A stretch of 64,000 nt of DNA from assembly GCA_028751875.1 (NCBI GenBank), contig CM054138.1:38372098-38436097 (forward strand), read 5' to 3'. Below are positions 36,018 through 46,500 of this stretch, in pieces. The notes under the pieces were generated by a model. That model had not been told where the DNA came from and ran no database searches. It was given only the letters and a program-made list of their open reading frames with translations. How positions within the stretch are numbered: position 1 is the first letter of the stretch; every line of letters starts with the position of its first letter. This DNA is from Rapana venosa (Eukaryota; Mollusca; Gastropoda; Neogastropoda; Muricidae). Made by a program: the position numbers and the translations under genes.

Positions 36018-36995
36018 TGTCATAGATAGATGCTTCACATCTGTCAGGATACAACTGTATAGACACATACTTCACATCTGTCAGGATACAAGTGTATAGA
36101 CAGATGCTTCACATCTGTCAGGATACAACTGTATAGACTCATACTTCACATCTGTCAAGATACAAGTGTATAGACACATACTTCACATCTGTCAGGATAC
36201 AACTGTATAGACACATACTTCACATCTGTCAGGAAATTAATCAACGTGGATTATAGACTCATACTTCACATCTGTCAGGATACAAGTGTATAGACTCATA
36301 CTTCACATCTGTCAGGATACAAGTGTATAGACACATACTTCACATCTGTCAGGATACAAGTGTATAGACAGATACTTCACATCTGTCAGGATACAAGTGT
36401 ATAGACACATACTTCACATCTGTCAGGATACAAGTGTATAGACACATACTTCACATCTGTCAGGATACAAGTGTATAGACAGATACTTCACATCTGTCAG
36501 GATACAAGTGTATAGACACATACTTCACATCTGTCAGGATACAAGACTCATACTTCACATCTGTCAGGATACAAGTGTATAGACAGATACTTCACATCTG
36601 TCAGGATACAAGTGTATAGACAGATACTTCACATCTGTCAGGATACAAGTGTATAGACACATACTTCACATCTGTCAGGATACAAGACTCATACTTCACA
36701 TCTGTCAGGATACAAATGTATAGACACATACTTCACATCTGTCAGGATACAAATGTATAGACACATACTTCACATCTGTCAAGATACAAATGTATAGACA
36801 CATACTTCACATATGTCAGGATACAAGTGTATAGACATATACTTCACATCTGTCAGGATACAAGTGTATAGACAGATACTTCACATCTGTCAAGATACAA
36901 GTGTATAGACTCATACTTCACATCTGTCAGGATACAAGTGTATAGACTCATACTTCACATCTGTCAGTATACAAGTATATAGACACACACTTCAC
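36018..36995. repeat. 37-bp minisatellite, roughly 26 units
   Basis: The unit includes CTTCACATCTGTCAGGATAC then AAGTGTATAGACACATA. Variants differ at the ACACATA/ACAGATA/ACTCATA position, and a few units are shortened (for example at about 36541 and 36685). There are no unique spacers. Confidence 0.95.
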
Positions 36996-37367
36996 AGCTC
37001 GCTTTTCTGATGTACTGTGTCAGAATATGTGCGCGTGTGCAGCCATTTGTATCCATCCGTCTATTTAGAACAGGATGGGATTGTGGTTGTAGGTAAACAG
37101 CGTTTGTGTGGCAGAGTAAAGGTGTCGGCAAGTGTATTTATGGACGGCCTGCCAAGTGGCCAGCCGAGGTCGGCAGCTGTTCATATCATTGAAATGAAGG
37201 GTAGCACAGACATGACATACTTTGTAAGCAGCCCTGAGTCATGGCATCAACAAAGCTGTTTGCTCTGCATTGTGTGTTTGCTTGTTTAACCCAATTTTAG
37301 GAAACTTGAAAATAGGTTGTAATGAGATTGTCAGTGAAGCTGATTGCGGTAGTCTCTCTCTCTCTCT
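36996..37367. other. No gene seen
   Basis: Short frames only; no domain recognised. Contains a short CT run near 37354. Confidence 0.5.
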
Positions 37368-37462
37368 GATGACAAAATTTACAAAAATCGCATACACATG
37401 GAGGTTGGATGTAAACAAGCACACGCGTGCTTATTCCATTATCCTCGATATAAAAGAATAGA
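37368..37462 (+). mobile_element. SINE 3' end, family S1
   Basis: GATGACAAAATTTACAAAAA, CGCATACACA, GGATGTAAACAAGCACACG, and TTATTCCATTATCCTCGATA match the end of the SINE at 43856-44180. It is followed by (GT)n at 37469-37519. Confidence 0.8.
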
Positions 37463-37466
37463 TAAA

Positions 37467-37468
<2 letters not shown>

Positions 37469-37519
<51 letters not shown>
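37469..37519. repeat. (GT)n microsatellite
   Basis: Uninterrupted GT repeats. Confidence 0.97.
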
Positions 37520-37521
<2 letters not shown>

Positions 37522-37736
37522 GCACGCTCTGTATGTACTTGCCCATGAGGGTGAGTGTATATCTCTGCCTCAGTGGTCGTTCACTCTTGTATCAATCAAT
37601 AATAAAGCAGTAATTTTTAACTTACAGTAACAGACCTCTCCCTCACTTATCTTTTCCTCTTCTGTCTTTGATTCCTTTTTCTATTTTCATGCCCTTCTTT
37701 TCTCTACCTTATTTTTATCTTCCAATTTTTCTTAAT

Positions 37737-37942
37737 GTTTTATAATTGGAACGCGTTTCCATTACCACCAATCTCTGTCATATCACTCAGGATACACGTT
37801 GGCACTAAGAGCTTCCAGCCCCCGTCCTGCAGTGTGATGGGGAGATAAAGGACCATCTCCTTGCACATTTCTCCCCACCGTCTCCCATCCCTGACTCGTC
37901 TTTGGACAGGACTGGCGCCAATTCCCATGACACAGGAGCCGT
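37737..37942 (-). repeat. 206-bp dispersed repeat R206, minus copy, with a 62-codon ORF
   Basis: The reverse complement of 15791-15997 with few substitutions. The ORF 37740-37928 keeps its length and frame; residue changes include T to A, W to R and H to L. Identity stops at GGCTCCTGTG on one side and just after AAAACATTAAGAAAA on the other. Confidence 0.75.
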
Positions 37943-38196
37943 GTTTGAATAGAGTCTAAAGAGAGTACAGAATAGGCAGGAGGATATAAACGTACCCAGC
38001 TAAGCACGCGCACATGCGTTTTTCTATGCATGCATAATGTTGTGCATGCAGTGCATGTAGACCCATCTGTATGCGCGTGTGATTTCACACACACGTTCAT
38101 ACTGACAGAAAAAGCACATACACATTTATACAGAATGGACATATGCATATATACACAGAGATGTTTTAATTTATTTTTTTATTTTATTCTTATTTA

Positions 38197-38514
38197 ATCG
38201 AGGATAATGGAATAAGTAATTATGTGATTTTTTTTTACATCCAGTCCCTGTATGTAAGCGGTTTTGTAAATTCTGTCATCTGTTCCCACCGGCACATGAT
38301 GGCCTACTCTTACGAAAAGTGGAACAGGATTTAACGTGTGCGCAAGATGTTCTGCGTGCGTTCGCGCACATGGGGCCTCGGCTTATAGTCTCATCCGAAG
38401 GACTTTGGGGAGAGTGGAGTCTGCACTGATGTTAACTTCAGGGGAAAATATCCCCTTGAACGGGAATCGAACCCGGGTTGTCAGATTGCGAGCGCAATGT
38501 TCTAACCACTAGTC
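38197..38514 (-). mobile_element. tRNA-derived SINE, family S1, near full length
   Basis: On the minus strand from 38514: head CTAGTGGTTAGAACATTGCG (A-box part), B-box GGGTTCGATTCCCG, AGTCCTTCGGATGAGACT core, ACAGATGACAGAATTTACAA, and the end CCATTATCCTCGAT. Compare 43856-44180. Confidence 0.88.
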
Positions 38515-38542
38515 ATAGACACATGCACAGACACACGTCGCC

Positions 38543-39215
<673 letters not shown>

Positions 39216-39303
39216 AAGGCAGGCAGGCACGCACACACAACACGCACGCACGCGCGCTCACACACACATACACACACACCAATACACACCAACACACACA
39301 TAC
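39216..39303. repeat. (CA)n-type imperfect microsatellite
   Basis: GGAAGGAAGGCAGGCAGG followed by CACG/CACA repeats. Confidence 0.85.
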
Positions 39304-39469
39304 ATCAATATCCGTGTTTATGCATTTTTCTCCAGATATGTAGATTGGTATAAGAACACTGAACAGCAACAGCATCAACAGCGCTCCCTACATGATCGAT
39401 TACATATTCAATGTTCAACATCCTTGCTGTCAAAAGCAATTTAACCTGCAATTTCAGGGATCAAAACGA

Positions 39470-39558
<89 letters not shown>

Positions 39559-41336
39559 AGGTTTTCGTCAAACATATTCTACAGCTGATCAGATCTTTAC
39601 TTTATAGGCCACTAGTCAGAGCTGTATGACTAAAAGAGGAAGAAAATTGTATGTTGCCTTTGTAGATTTTAAAAAGGCCTTTGTCATAGTTGACCATGAC
39701 AGGTATTACGTTATATTAAAGATTAAGGTGTAAAGGGTAAATTTTTTTGCATCACTTAGGGCCATGTATAGGTCATTATCAGCATGCATACGAGCTAATT
39801 CTAAATTAACTAACATGTTTCAAACCCCCACGGGAGTAGGACAGGGATGTGTCCTAAGCCCTACGTTGTTTTCTACGTTCACTAATCAGTTAGCAAACGT
39901 TATGAATGAAAAAAGTAAGCACGTGCACAAATGTTTCCTGATATTTTTTAGTTGTTTATCTTATTATTTGCTGAATGCGAAGCATTAATGTCAACTACAC
40001 CTACTAGTTTACAAAATCAATTAAAGGTCTTAGAAACTTGTTGTGATAATATGAAATTAAGTGTAAACATAGACAAAACTAAGATTACGGTTTTCAGGAA
40101 AGAGGGATACTTAGGAAAATGTGAAAAATGGTTCTTTGATAATAAGAGATTAGAGGTAGTTAACAGTTATTGCTGTTTGGGATTAAATTCTACATCTATG
40201 ATTAGCGCAAAGAGAGGCACTTCACATTTAGTTACTAAAGGAAAAAAAGCAGCTACTCAGCTTAACAAAGTTTTTCAGAAGTGTAAAGAAATGACAGTAA
40301 ATACATTAAAAAAAATTTGATACTAAAATACAACCAATACTGTTATATTCAGTTGAAATTTAGGGATTGAATAGACCAGAGCATCTAGAAAAAGTACATT
40401 AAATCGCTTGTAAAAGATTTTCAGGTGTGCCTGTCAAGACACCAAATAAAATGGTGTATGGAGATCTGGGCAGATACCCATTGTATGTAAATACATATGT
40501 TGCATGCGTAAGATTTTGGTTTAAATTATCACACATGGATTCTCAAAGATTGCCACATAAAGCTTATTGTATGTTGTTAGAATTGGATAAAAAGGGCAAA
40601 CAATGCTGGGTCTCTAAAATCAGGGAAATACTGTGCATAACTGGGTGTAATACCATTTGGTTAAACCAAGGAGTAGGAAACACAAAAATGTCCTTATGTG
40701 CCTTTAAACAGAGACTTGCAGATTGGTTTGCCCAGGAATGGAATGGCACCATCAGACATCGTAGTAGATATGATTGTTATAGAAACTTTAAGACTGTTTT
40801 TGAAAGAGAGAAGTATATTAGTGAAATGGATACATGTCGTTTTCGCGTTGCATTTACTCAAGTACGATTGAATGCGCTACCATTAAACAATAATATACAT
40901 CGCTATAGTAGTTCAAATGAAGATAAACAGTGTCCTGTTTGTAAAGACCAAGTAGAGAATGAAGAACTTTTTTTTTTCAATTGTGCTTTCTATGAAGATT
41001 TGAGACATAAGTTTCTTAAAGATTCGAAGGATTACACGTGTTACTCAAAGCTACAATAGCTACTGATAGATACAATTAATTTATCACGATTATTTTTCAT
41101 GCAACCAACAGAAGAAATAAGATAACTTTCTAGAAATTGATGCTTATATTGATGAATACTACATTCAAAATATTGTCGATTATGACGCACGTGAATTGAT
41201 TCGTGATGAATATTTAGGAAAAGGCTGGTGCAATTGCTTGTGTTGTTATTGCTGATACATCATTATTCATGTTGATAGTAATGTATTTATAACACGCATG
41301 TCATGTACCCACTAAAAGTCTGAAGTCTGAAGAACT

Positions 41337-41431
<95 letters not shown>
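39470..41431. mobile_element. CT-LINE copy B between (CT)n tracts
   Basis: Left CT tract 39470-39558, LINE body 39559-41334, right CT tract 41335-41431. The body starts at CAGGTTTTCGTCAAACATA, equivalent to about 58094 in copy A, and ends in two CTGAAGT-type repeats before the CT tract. It is a different subfamily from copies A and C, with about two-thirds similarity in coding parts, but has the same flanks. Confidence 0.85.
39600..41059 (+). pseudogene. Non-LTR reverse transcriptase, CT-LINE family copy B
   Basis: Encodes KLYVAFVDFKKAFVIVDHDR (motif A, about 39646-39705), PTGVGQGCVLSPTLFSTFTN (motif B, 39827-39886), a damaged motif C (LLFAECEAL instead of FADD, about 39954-39985), DKTKITVFRKEGYLG (about 40072-40116), TKGKKAATQLNKVFQ, and then an open frame 40427-41059 for the C-terminal domain with NALPLNNNIHRYSS and a CPVCKDQVENEELFFFNC zinc-finger-like motif (CPVC...C, at about 40931-40984). 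Stops and frameshifts, and the broken catalytic box, mean it is dead. The intact 211-codon C-terminal frame suggests moderate age. Confidence 0.85.
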
Positions 41432-41451
41432 ATCCGCTATTGTGTTATTGC

Positions 41452-41590
41452 GGTGGATCGGTGGTCTAGAGGTAACGCGCCTGTCTAGAAAGCGAAAAGT
41501 CCGGGTCTGAAGTGTGCGGCGGTTCGTACCCCGTTTGGACCGGAAATTTTTCCCCCATCCATTAGACCATGAGTGGTGGTCTGGGCGCTA

Positions 41591-41621
<31 letters not shown>

Positions 41622-41949
41622 CGTGTGTTACACGTAATTATTTAGCGCACGTAAAAGAACCCACGGCAACAAGAGAGTTGTCCCTGGCAAAATTCTTAGA
41701 AAAAAAGCCACTCTGATAGGGAAACAAATACAGTTGCAGACATGAAAAAGAAAAAAAAATGGGTGGCGCTGCGCTTGTGGCGACGCGCTCTCCCGCTCTC
41801 CCCGGGGAGAGCAGCCCGAATTTCACGGAGAGAAATCTGCCGTGACTTAAAGTGGTATGAAATGATATCTGAGCGCTTTGATTTGTTGCTTTAAAAGATT
41901 CAGCGCTATATAAATTCCATACATTATTATTATTATTATTATTATTATT
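41452..41949 (+). mobile_element. tRNA-derived SINE, family S3, full length with L2-type tail
   Basis: Head GGTGGATCGGTGGTCTAGAG (A-box TGGTCTAGAGG), B-box-like GCGGTTCGTACCCC (41520-41533), conserved core TCTTTCGGATGAGACGATAA ACCGAGGTCCCGTGTG (about 41594-41629), AAAAGAACCCACGGCAAC, a body rich in GCGCTCTCCC, and the tail GAGCGCTTTGATTTGTTGC plus GCGCTATATAAATTCCAT and (ATT)n. The core resembles the deeply conserved metazoan SINE central domain (I believe Nin-DC type; recalled, not checked). The tail is shared with the L2-like LINEs here, which indicates mobilisation by an L2-clade LINE. Confidence 0.9.
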
Positions 41950-42120
41950 GCAACTGATTTCTAGAAATAATTTCCACTATCCTACTTCTGTGTGTATCTA
42001 TCATAACTCTAGGATGATTTTAATATGTACAATGTTAAATCACAGAGAGTGCTAATGGTGATAGTGTTGATGAATTGAAAATTGTATGCAATATCATATA
42101 GATATAAAATGTACTGTGTA

Positions 42121-42143
42121 CTCTCTCTCTCTCTCTCCTCTCT

Positions 42144-42228
<85 letters not shown>

Positions 42229-42311
42229 CTCGTTTCGCATTCGCATTCTCTCTCTCCCACCCCCCCTCTCTCTCTCGCTCTCTTTCTCTCCCCCCCCCCC
42301 CTCTCTCTCCT
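42121..42311. repeat. Interrupted (CT)n microsatellite with poly-C
   Basis: CT repeats with CCTC and CCCCCC interruptions. Confidence 0.95.
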
Positions 42312-42535
42312 TTTCTTGTTTGCATATAGATTTAATTGTCGTGTTTACAGTTTGTATACTGCTGAATGTTTTATTCAGATTTGGTATTTCCATTTTATTT
42401 CGTATGTTGAGTGTATTTGAGATTTAGTGAATACAATGATGTATAGCTTAATTCCAATGAGTAGATGTCCTTTTCTTTGACTATATTATATGATATTCAT
42501 AAAGATTTGATTTTGGGATTGATGCGTGGTGTGCA
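42312..42535. other. No gene seen
   Basis: AT-rich spacer; nothing recognised. Confidence 0.4.
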
Positions 42536-42554
42536 TGCGTGCGTGCGTGCGTGG

Positions 42555-42598
<44 letters not shown>

Positions 42599-42607
42599 TG
42601 TGTGTAC
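42536..42607. repeat. (GCGT)n/(GT)n microsatellite
   Basis: GCGTGCGTGC then GT repeats, one interruption. Confidence 0.95.
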
Positions 42608-42799
42608 GTGTTTCGTGTACGTGAGCATAGGGGTGTAAATTGCTTTGCATAATCCCCTAAGTCTCCTCATATAATTTGTTTTTGTGTAGCTCACTATTAC
42701 TGTTGCTTTCCCATAAAAAGTATAATAAAATTGTTGACGTTTCTTTCCGTTAGCCAAATGAAACTATTTACATGGTTTGTTCTCTTTTTTATTATTGAG

Positions 42800-43252
42800 G
42801 GGTTTTGTTGTTGGTTTTTTTGTTTTTGTTGGGTGTTTTTTTTTTTTTTTTGGGGGGGGGGGATTATTTTTGTTGTCCCCTCTCCCCTTGTTGTTGTTGC
42901 TGCTGCTTTTACTTTGCTCTTGATTTATTGTGCTATTTTTTGTTGTTTCTGTGTTTTTTGCTTTATTTTCTTCTGTTTTGCTTTCTTTTATTATTTGTTG
43001 TTGCTTTTTTTCTTTCTTTTTTTTCGGTGGTTTAATGGTTTTGTGTGTGGGGGTATTATTTTCTCGTTTACTGTGTGAGTGTATTAGTATTGGGCTTATT
43101 TTTATTTTATCATCATTTATATCCCTAAGGGCGGGGACTGGATGTAAAAAACGCACATGAGTGCTTATTCATTATCCTCGAAATAAAAGAATTTGTCATT
43201 TCTCTCTCTCTCTCTCTCTCTCTCCTTCTCTCTCTCTCTCTCTCTCTCTCTC

Positions 43253-43284
<32 letters not shown>

Positions 43285-43705
43285 CCTCCTTCCTCTCTCT
43301 CTCTCTCTCTTCGCTATTGTTACGTGTAACAAGTATGTGTACCATTTCACGATGTGTATATGTTCATTGTTATGACTTTATAAGTTTCACTGTTTTGTTT
43401 TTTCTCTTTTTTGTTTGTTTGTTTGTTTGTTTTTCCTTTTTGTCCGTTTTTTTTTTTTTAATGTTTTTTTTTGTTGGCCAAAAAAAACAACAACCTTTTT
43501 TTTTTTTGGTGGGGGGAGGGGGCTGTTTTGGGTTTTTTCTTTTATTTGTTTGTGTTTTACAATTTGTTTTCTTCTTTTGTTTCTACTGTGTGTGATAGTA
43601 TGAGTATTGGGTTTATTATTAATATGTATCCATACGGGCGGGCCTGGATGTAAAATAGCACATGAGTACTAATTCATATCCTCGAAATAAAAGAATTTGT
43701 CATTC
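42800..43705. repeat. Two diverged tandem modules: T/G-rich block, SINE end, (CT)n
   Basis: Module 1 (about 42800-43310) and module 2 (about 43400-43806) each contain a T-rich block with a poly-G run, a GAGTGTATTAGTATTGGGCT / TGAGTATTGGGTTTATTATT block, a family S1 SINE 3' end (43130-43200 and 43637-43704: GGATGTAAAA, GCACATGAGT, TATCCTCGAAATAAAAGAAT), and a CT tract. The poly-T/poly-G blocks give spurious hydrophobic frames. Confidence 0.7.
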
Positions 43706-43762
43706 TCTCTCCTTCTCTCTCTCTCTCTCTCTCTCTTCTCTCCTCTCTCTCTCTTCCCCTCT

Positions 43763-43794
<32 letters not shown>

Positions 43795-43855
43795 CTCTCT
43801 CTCCTCTCCTATCTATCTATCTATCTATCTATCAATCTATCTATCTATCTATCTC

Positions 43856-44180
43856 GGATAGCCTAGTGGTTAGAACATTGCGCTCGCAATCTGACGACCA
43901 GGGTTCGATTCCCGTTCAAGGGGGATATTTTCCCCTGGAGTTAACATCAGTGCAGACTCCACTTTCCCCAAAAGTCCTTCGGATGAGACTATAAACCGAG
44001 GCCCCGTGTGCGAACGCACGCAGAAAGCTTGCGCACACGTTAAATCCTGTTCCGCTTTTTGTAAGAGTAGGCCATTGTGTGCTGGTGGGAACAGATGACA
44101 GAATTTACAAAACCGCATACACAGGGGACTGGATGTAAAAAAGCACATAAGTGCTTATTCCATTATCCTCGATATAAAAA
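43856..44180 (+). mobile_element. tRNA-derived SINE, family S1, full-length reference copy
   Basis: Pol III A-box TAGCCTAGTGG (43859-43869), anticodon-like region with CTCGCAATCTGACGACC, B-box GGTTCGATTCCCG (43902-43914), TTCAAGGGGGATATTTTCCC, CATCAGTGCAGACTCCACTT, core TCCTTCGGATGAGACTATAA then ACCGAGGCCCCGTGTG (43976-44011), GGTGGGAACAGATGACAGAA, and a short 3' end GGACTGGATGTAAAAAAGCA ... TTATTCCATTATCCTCGATA. It ends at a CT tract; the left flank is (ATCT)n at 43810-43853 preceded by CT repeats. Related pieces lie at 6151, 17851, 37368, 38197, 43130 and 43637. Confidence 0.92.
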
Positions 44181-44188
44181 ATCTCTCT

Positions 44189-44276
<88 letters not shown>

Positions 44277-44287
44277 CCTCCCTCCCC
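44181..44287. repeat. (CT)n microsatellite
   Basis: CT repeats to CCTCCCTCCCC. Confidence 0.95.
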
Positions 44288-44759
44288 ACATCCTGATCCA
44301 AACCTCCATCCCAAGCTCTCCATCTATTGTTATCACAGACAAAAATTATGGTCTATATTAACCTAGCTTGGACGTTACATAATTATATTCCATGCATACC
44401 ATTTTCGCAGGTATTATGCTATTAGCAAAAACAGTTTTTAAACAAGTAAATACATTTAGTTGGAGGGGGTGGAGGGAAGGTGTGTGGGGCGGAGGGGGGG
44501 AGGGGGGGGAGGGGGATAGCTGTCAGGCGATGACAAACGATGCTGTAAAATGATTCATAATGTAAATGACTTTCTGTCACCCCATCTGGTGTTGCGACTA
44601 TTTGTGGAGTTCACTGAGAGAATAAGGTTAAAATAAAAGCCATCAAATACTAGTAGAATCCCCCCCCCCCTTTTTTTTTATAGGACGGAATAGAAATAAA
44701 GACGGGAACTGAAACAGCAACAATCAAGCAAGAAATAAAAGAGCGTAAGCAATAGCAGT
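44288..44759. other. No gene seen; G-rich patch
   Basis: Contains a GGGGGTGG...GGGGGGAGGGGGG stretch at about 44464-44516 with potential for G-quadruplexes, otherwise unremarkable. Confidence 0.5.
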
Positions 44760-45089
44760 AGAGATAGGCAAAAAGCCGACTTAAGCTCAACTGCTCTTCA
44801 ATCTTACCTAGTTTTTATAAAAAACCCGCAACTTTGGGCCGATTCGTCTGCGCCTCATCGGCCCAAAAAGTTGCCATGTTTTTATAAAAACTAGGTAAGT
44901 TTGAAGAGCACTTTACCTTAAGTCGGCTTTTTGCCTATCTCTTGTAATAAATAAAAAATGTTACAATCTTGCTTTGATGGGTAAAACTATAAAATTATGG
45001 GAATTTATGCTAAAACAATATCTTATCAAGAACTTGTCAAGAACTTTATCAACAACTTATTAATAACTAATAAAATATTTTGTCAAGAA
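44760..45089. repeat. Terminal repeat of a virus-like element, ORF1 end, with hairpin
   Basis: Starts with AGAGATAGG. The hairpin is 183 nt: arms 44760-44840 and 44860-44942, loop 44841-44859 containing CGCCTCATC, which also occurs in the loop of the copy at 21738. The outer 26 bp pair perfectly. The 147 nt after the hairpin match 21891-22038 with about two differences, while the arms differ widely between the copies. It is the second of two element ends in the window. Confidence 0.78.
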
Positions 45090-45290
45090 CTTATTAACAA
45101 CTTATCAACAACTTATCAAGAACTTGCCAAGAACTTATTAACAACTAATACAAGATCTTACCAAGAACCTGCCAAGAACTAAAACAAGAACTATATTAAG
45201 AACTTGTCAAGAAATAAACAAGTCCCCATCAACAACATTGTTAACAACTTATCAACAACTTGTCAAGAACAACAATATTATTTTACACAA
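45014..45290. repeat. Leader array of short AACTTATCAAGAACTTGTC-type repeats
   Basis: Irregular 10-20-nt repeats built from CAAGAACTT, CAACAACTT and ATTAATAACT. The first part belongs to the terminal repeat; the rest lies only in the ORF1-side copy. Its role is unknown; a promoter/leader or replication-associated repeat is possible. Confidence 0.7.
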
Positions 45291-45314
45291 AATATATTGA
45301 TAAAGATAGACAAC

Positions 45315-45893
45315 ATGAATTGCGACGAACTTTTGTTGATGACATCTACTGGTTCTAGTCAAGAAGAAATAACAGATGAGAAGAGTCTACTGGATAAGAA
45401 GGAGAAGTTGTACTCTCTTGCTGCTTGTGGTAAAACAAAGCATTACTTAGGAACACAACTAACAGTTGAACAGGTGCAGCAGTTATCACCACAAGACATT
45501 AATAAGTATTTTAATAGGTATGAATCTCTTCTTGGGGCAAAAATGGTGAAAAGCCTAGGGCATACTGTTATTGGTCTATATGCTAAAGCAACAAGTAGGG
45601 TCTTTAATGTGGACTCAGAAGCTGACTTAGCATATGACCTCTCACAAGATCCTATTTTGTCTAGAACACTGGAGACACTTGGCTGTGATATGTATTACCG
45701 TTTTGGCTCTCTGTTAGCACCAGTAGCTGCTAGTATGATAACATTAAAACATATAAAATTTAACCATATAGAGAAAGATGGAAGAACAGAACACAGTATC
45801 GAACCAACAGGAAGCACAGGAGAATGCCAAGAACCAAGAGCAACCCTCCCTTTCACAAGTGACAACTGTCACCAAGAAACCTGGGAGAGTTGA
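45315..45893 (+). CDS. ORF1 of the virus-like element, unknown function
   Basis: A 192-residue open frame from ATG 45315 (MNCDELLLMTST at the start; the frame is open upstream as well, but this is the first Met after the repeat leader with a protein-like composition) to TGA 45891-45893. The N-terminal 30 residues are acidic. Residues about 60-155 are predicted by eye to be mostly helical (LTVEQVQQLSPQDINKYF, GLYAKATSRVFNV, LLAPVAASMITLKHI). There is no signal peptide, zinc finger or catalytic motif I can name. It lies 225 bp inside the terminal repeat, transcribed inward, and overlaps ORF2 by 116 nt. Its intact frame contrasts with the decayed LINEs nearby, and suggests a recent insertion. 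I do not recognise it. Confidence 0.65.
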   Translation: MNCDELLLMTSTGSSQEEITDEKSLLDKKEKLYSLAACGKTKHYLGTQLTVEQVQQLSPQDINKYFNRYESLLGAKMVKSLGHTVIGLYAKATSRVFNVDSEADLAYDLSQDPILSRTLETLGCDMYYRFGSLLAPVAASMITLKHIKFNHIEKDGRTEHSIEPTGSTGECQEPRATLPFTSDNCHQETWES

Positions 45894-46000
45894 AGCCGGC
45901 AAGAGGTTAGCAGAATGGAATCGACAGAAAAAACTTAGCAACCAAGCAAAGCAAAAGATCTTATCTGGAGAAACATTAGAAAAACAGATGCCTATAGAAA
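45778..46000 (+). CDS. ORF2 of the virus-like element, partial (cut by gap)
   Basis: It starts at ATG 45778 in a different frame inside ORF1 and stays open to the gap (74 residues seen). The N-terminus is rich in Gln, Glu and Asn (MEEQNTVSNQQEAQENAKN), followed by a basic segment KKPGRVEAGKRLAEWNRQKK. A K-P-x-R-V-x-x-G-(K/R)-R-L-A-x-(W/Y)-N pattern is one I associate with small proteins of Polinton-like elements in invertebrates, but only from memory. The overlapping start is typical of compact viral coding. The C-terminus is unknown. Confidence 0.5.
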
Positions 46001-46500
46001 NNNNNNNNNNNNNNNNNNNNNNNNNNNNNNNNNNNNNNNNNNNNNNNNNNNNNNNNNNNNNNNNNNNNNNNNNNNNNNNNNNNNNNNNNNNNNNNNNNNN
46101 NNNNNNNNNNNNNNNNNNNNNNNNNNNNNNNNNNNNNNNNNNNNNNNNNNNNNNNNNNNNNNNNNNNNNNNNNNNNNNNNNNNNNNNNNNNNNNNNNNNN
46201 NNNNNNNNNNNNNNNNNNNNNNNNNNNNNNNNNNNNNNNNNNNNNNNNNNNNNNNNNNNNNNNNNNNNNNNNNNNNNNNNNNNNNNNNNNNNNNNNNNNN
46301 NNNNNNNNNNNNNNNNNNNNNNNNNNNNNNNNNNNNNNNNNNNNNNNNNNNNNNNNNNNNNNNNNNNNNNNNNNNNNNNNNNNNNNNNNNNNNNNNNNNN
46401 NNNNNNNNNNNNNNNNNNNNNNNNNNNNNNNNNNNNNNNNNNNNNNNNNNNNNNNNNNNNNNNNNNNNNNNNNNNNNNNNNNNNNNNNNNNNNNNNNNNN
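46001..46500. other. Assembly gap of 500 N
   Basis: Exactly 500 N, between contigs B and C. Confidence 0.99.

Noticed and set aside
36018..36995. CRISPR-like regular array
   Set aside because: The repeats are contiguous 37-bp units without unique spacers, in eukaryotic DNA; it is a minisatellite.
42731..43160. Membrane-protein-like frames rich in Phe, Leu and Cys
   Set aside because: They arise from poly-T/poly-G-rich sequence with both strands open; no conserved motif was found.
43856..43920. A tRNA gene at the SINE heads (also 12690-12720, 41452-41535, 38450-38514)
   Set aside because: A- and B-box motifs are present, but the cloverleaf is not closed, and the sequence continues as a repeated SINE body.
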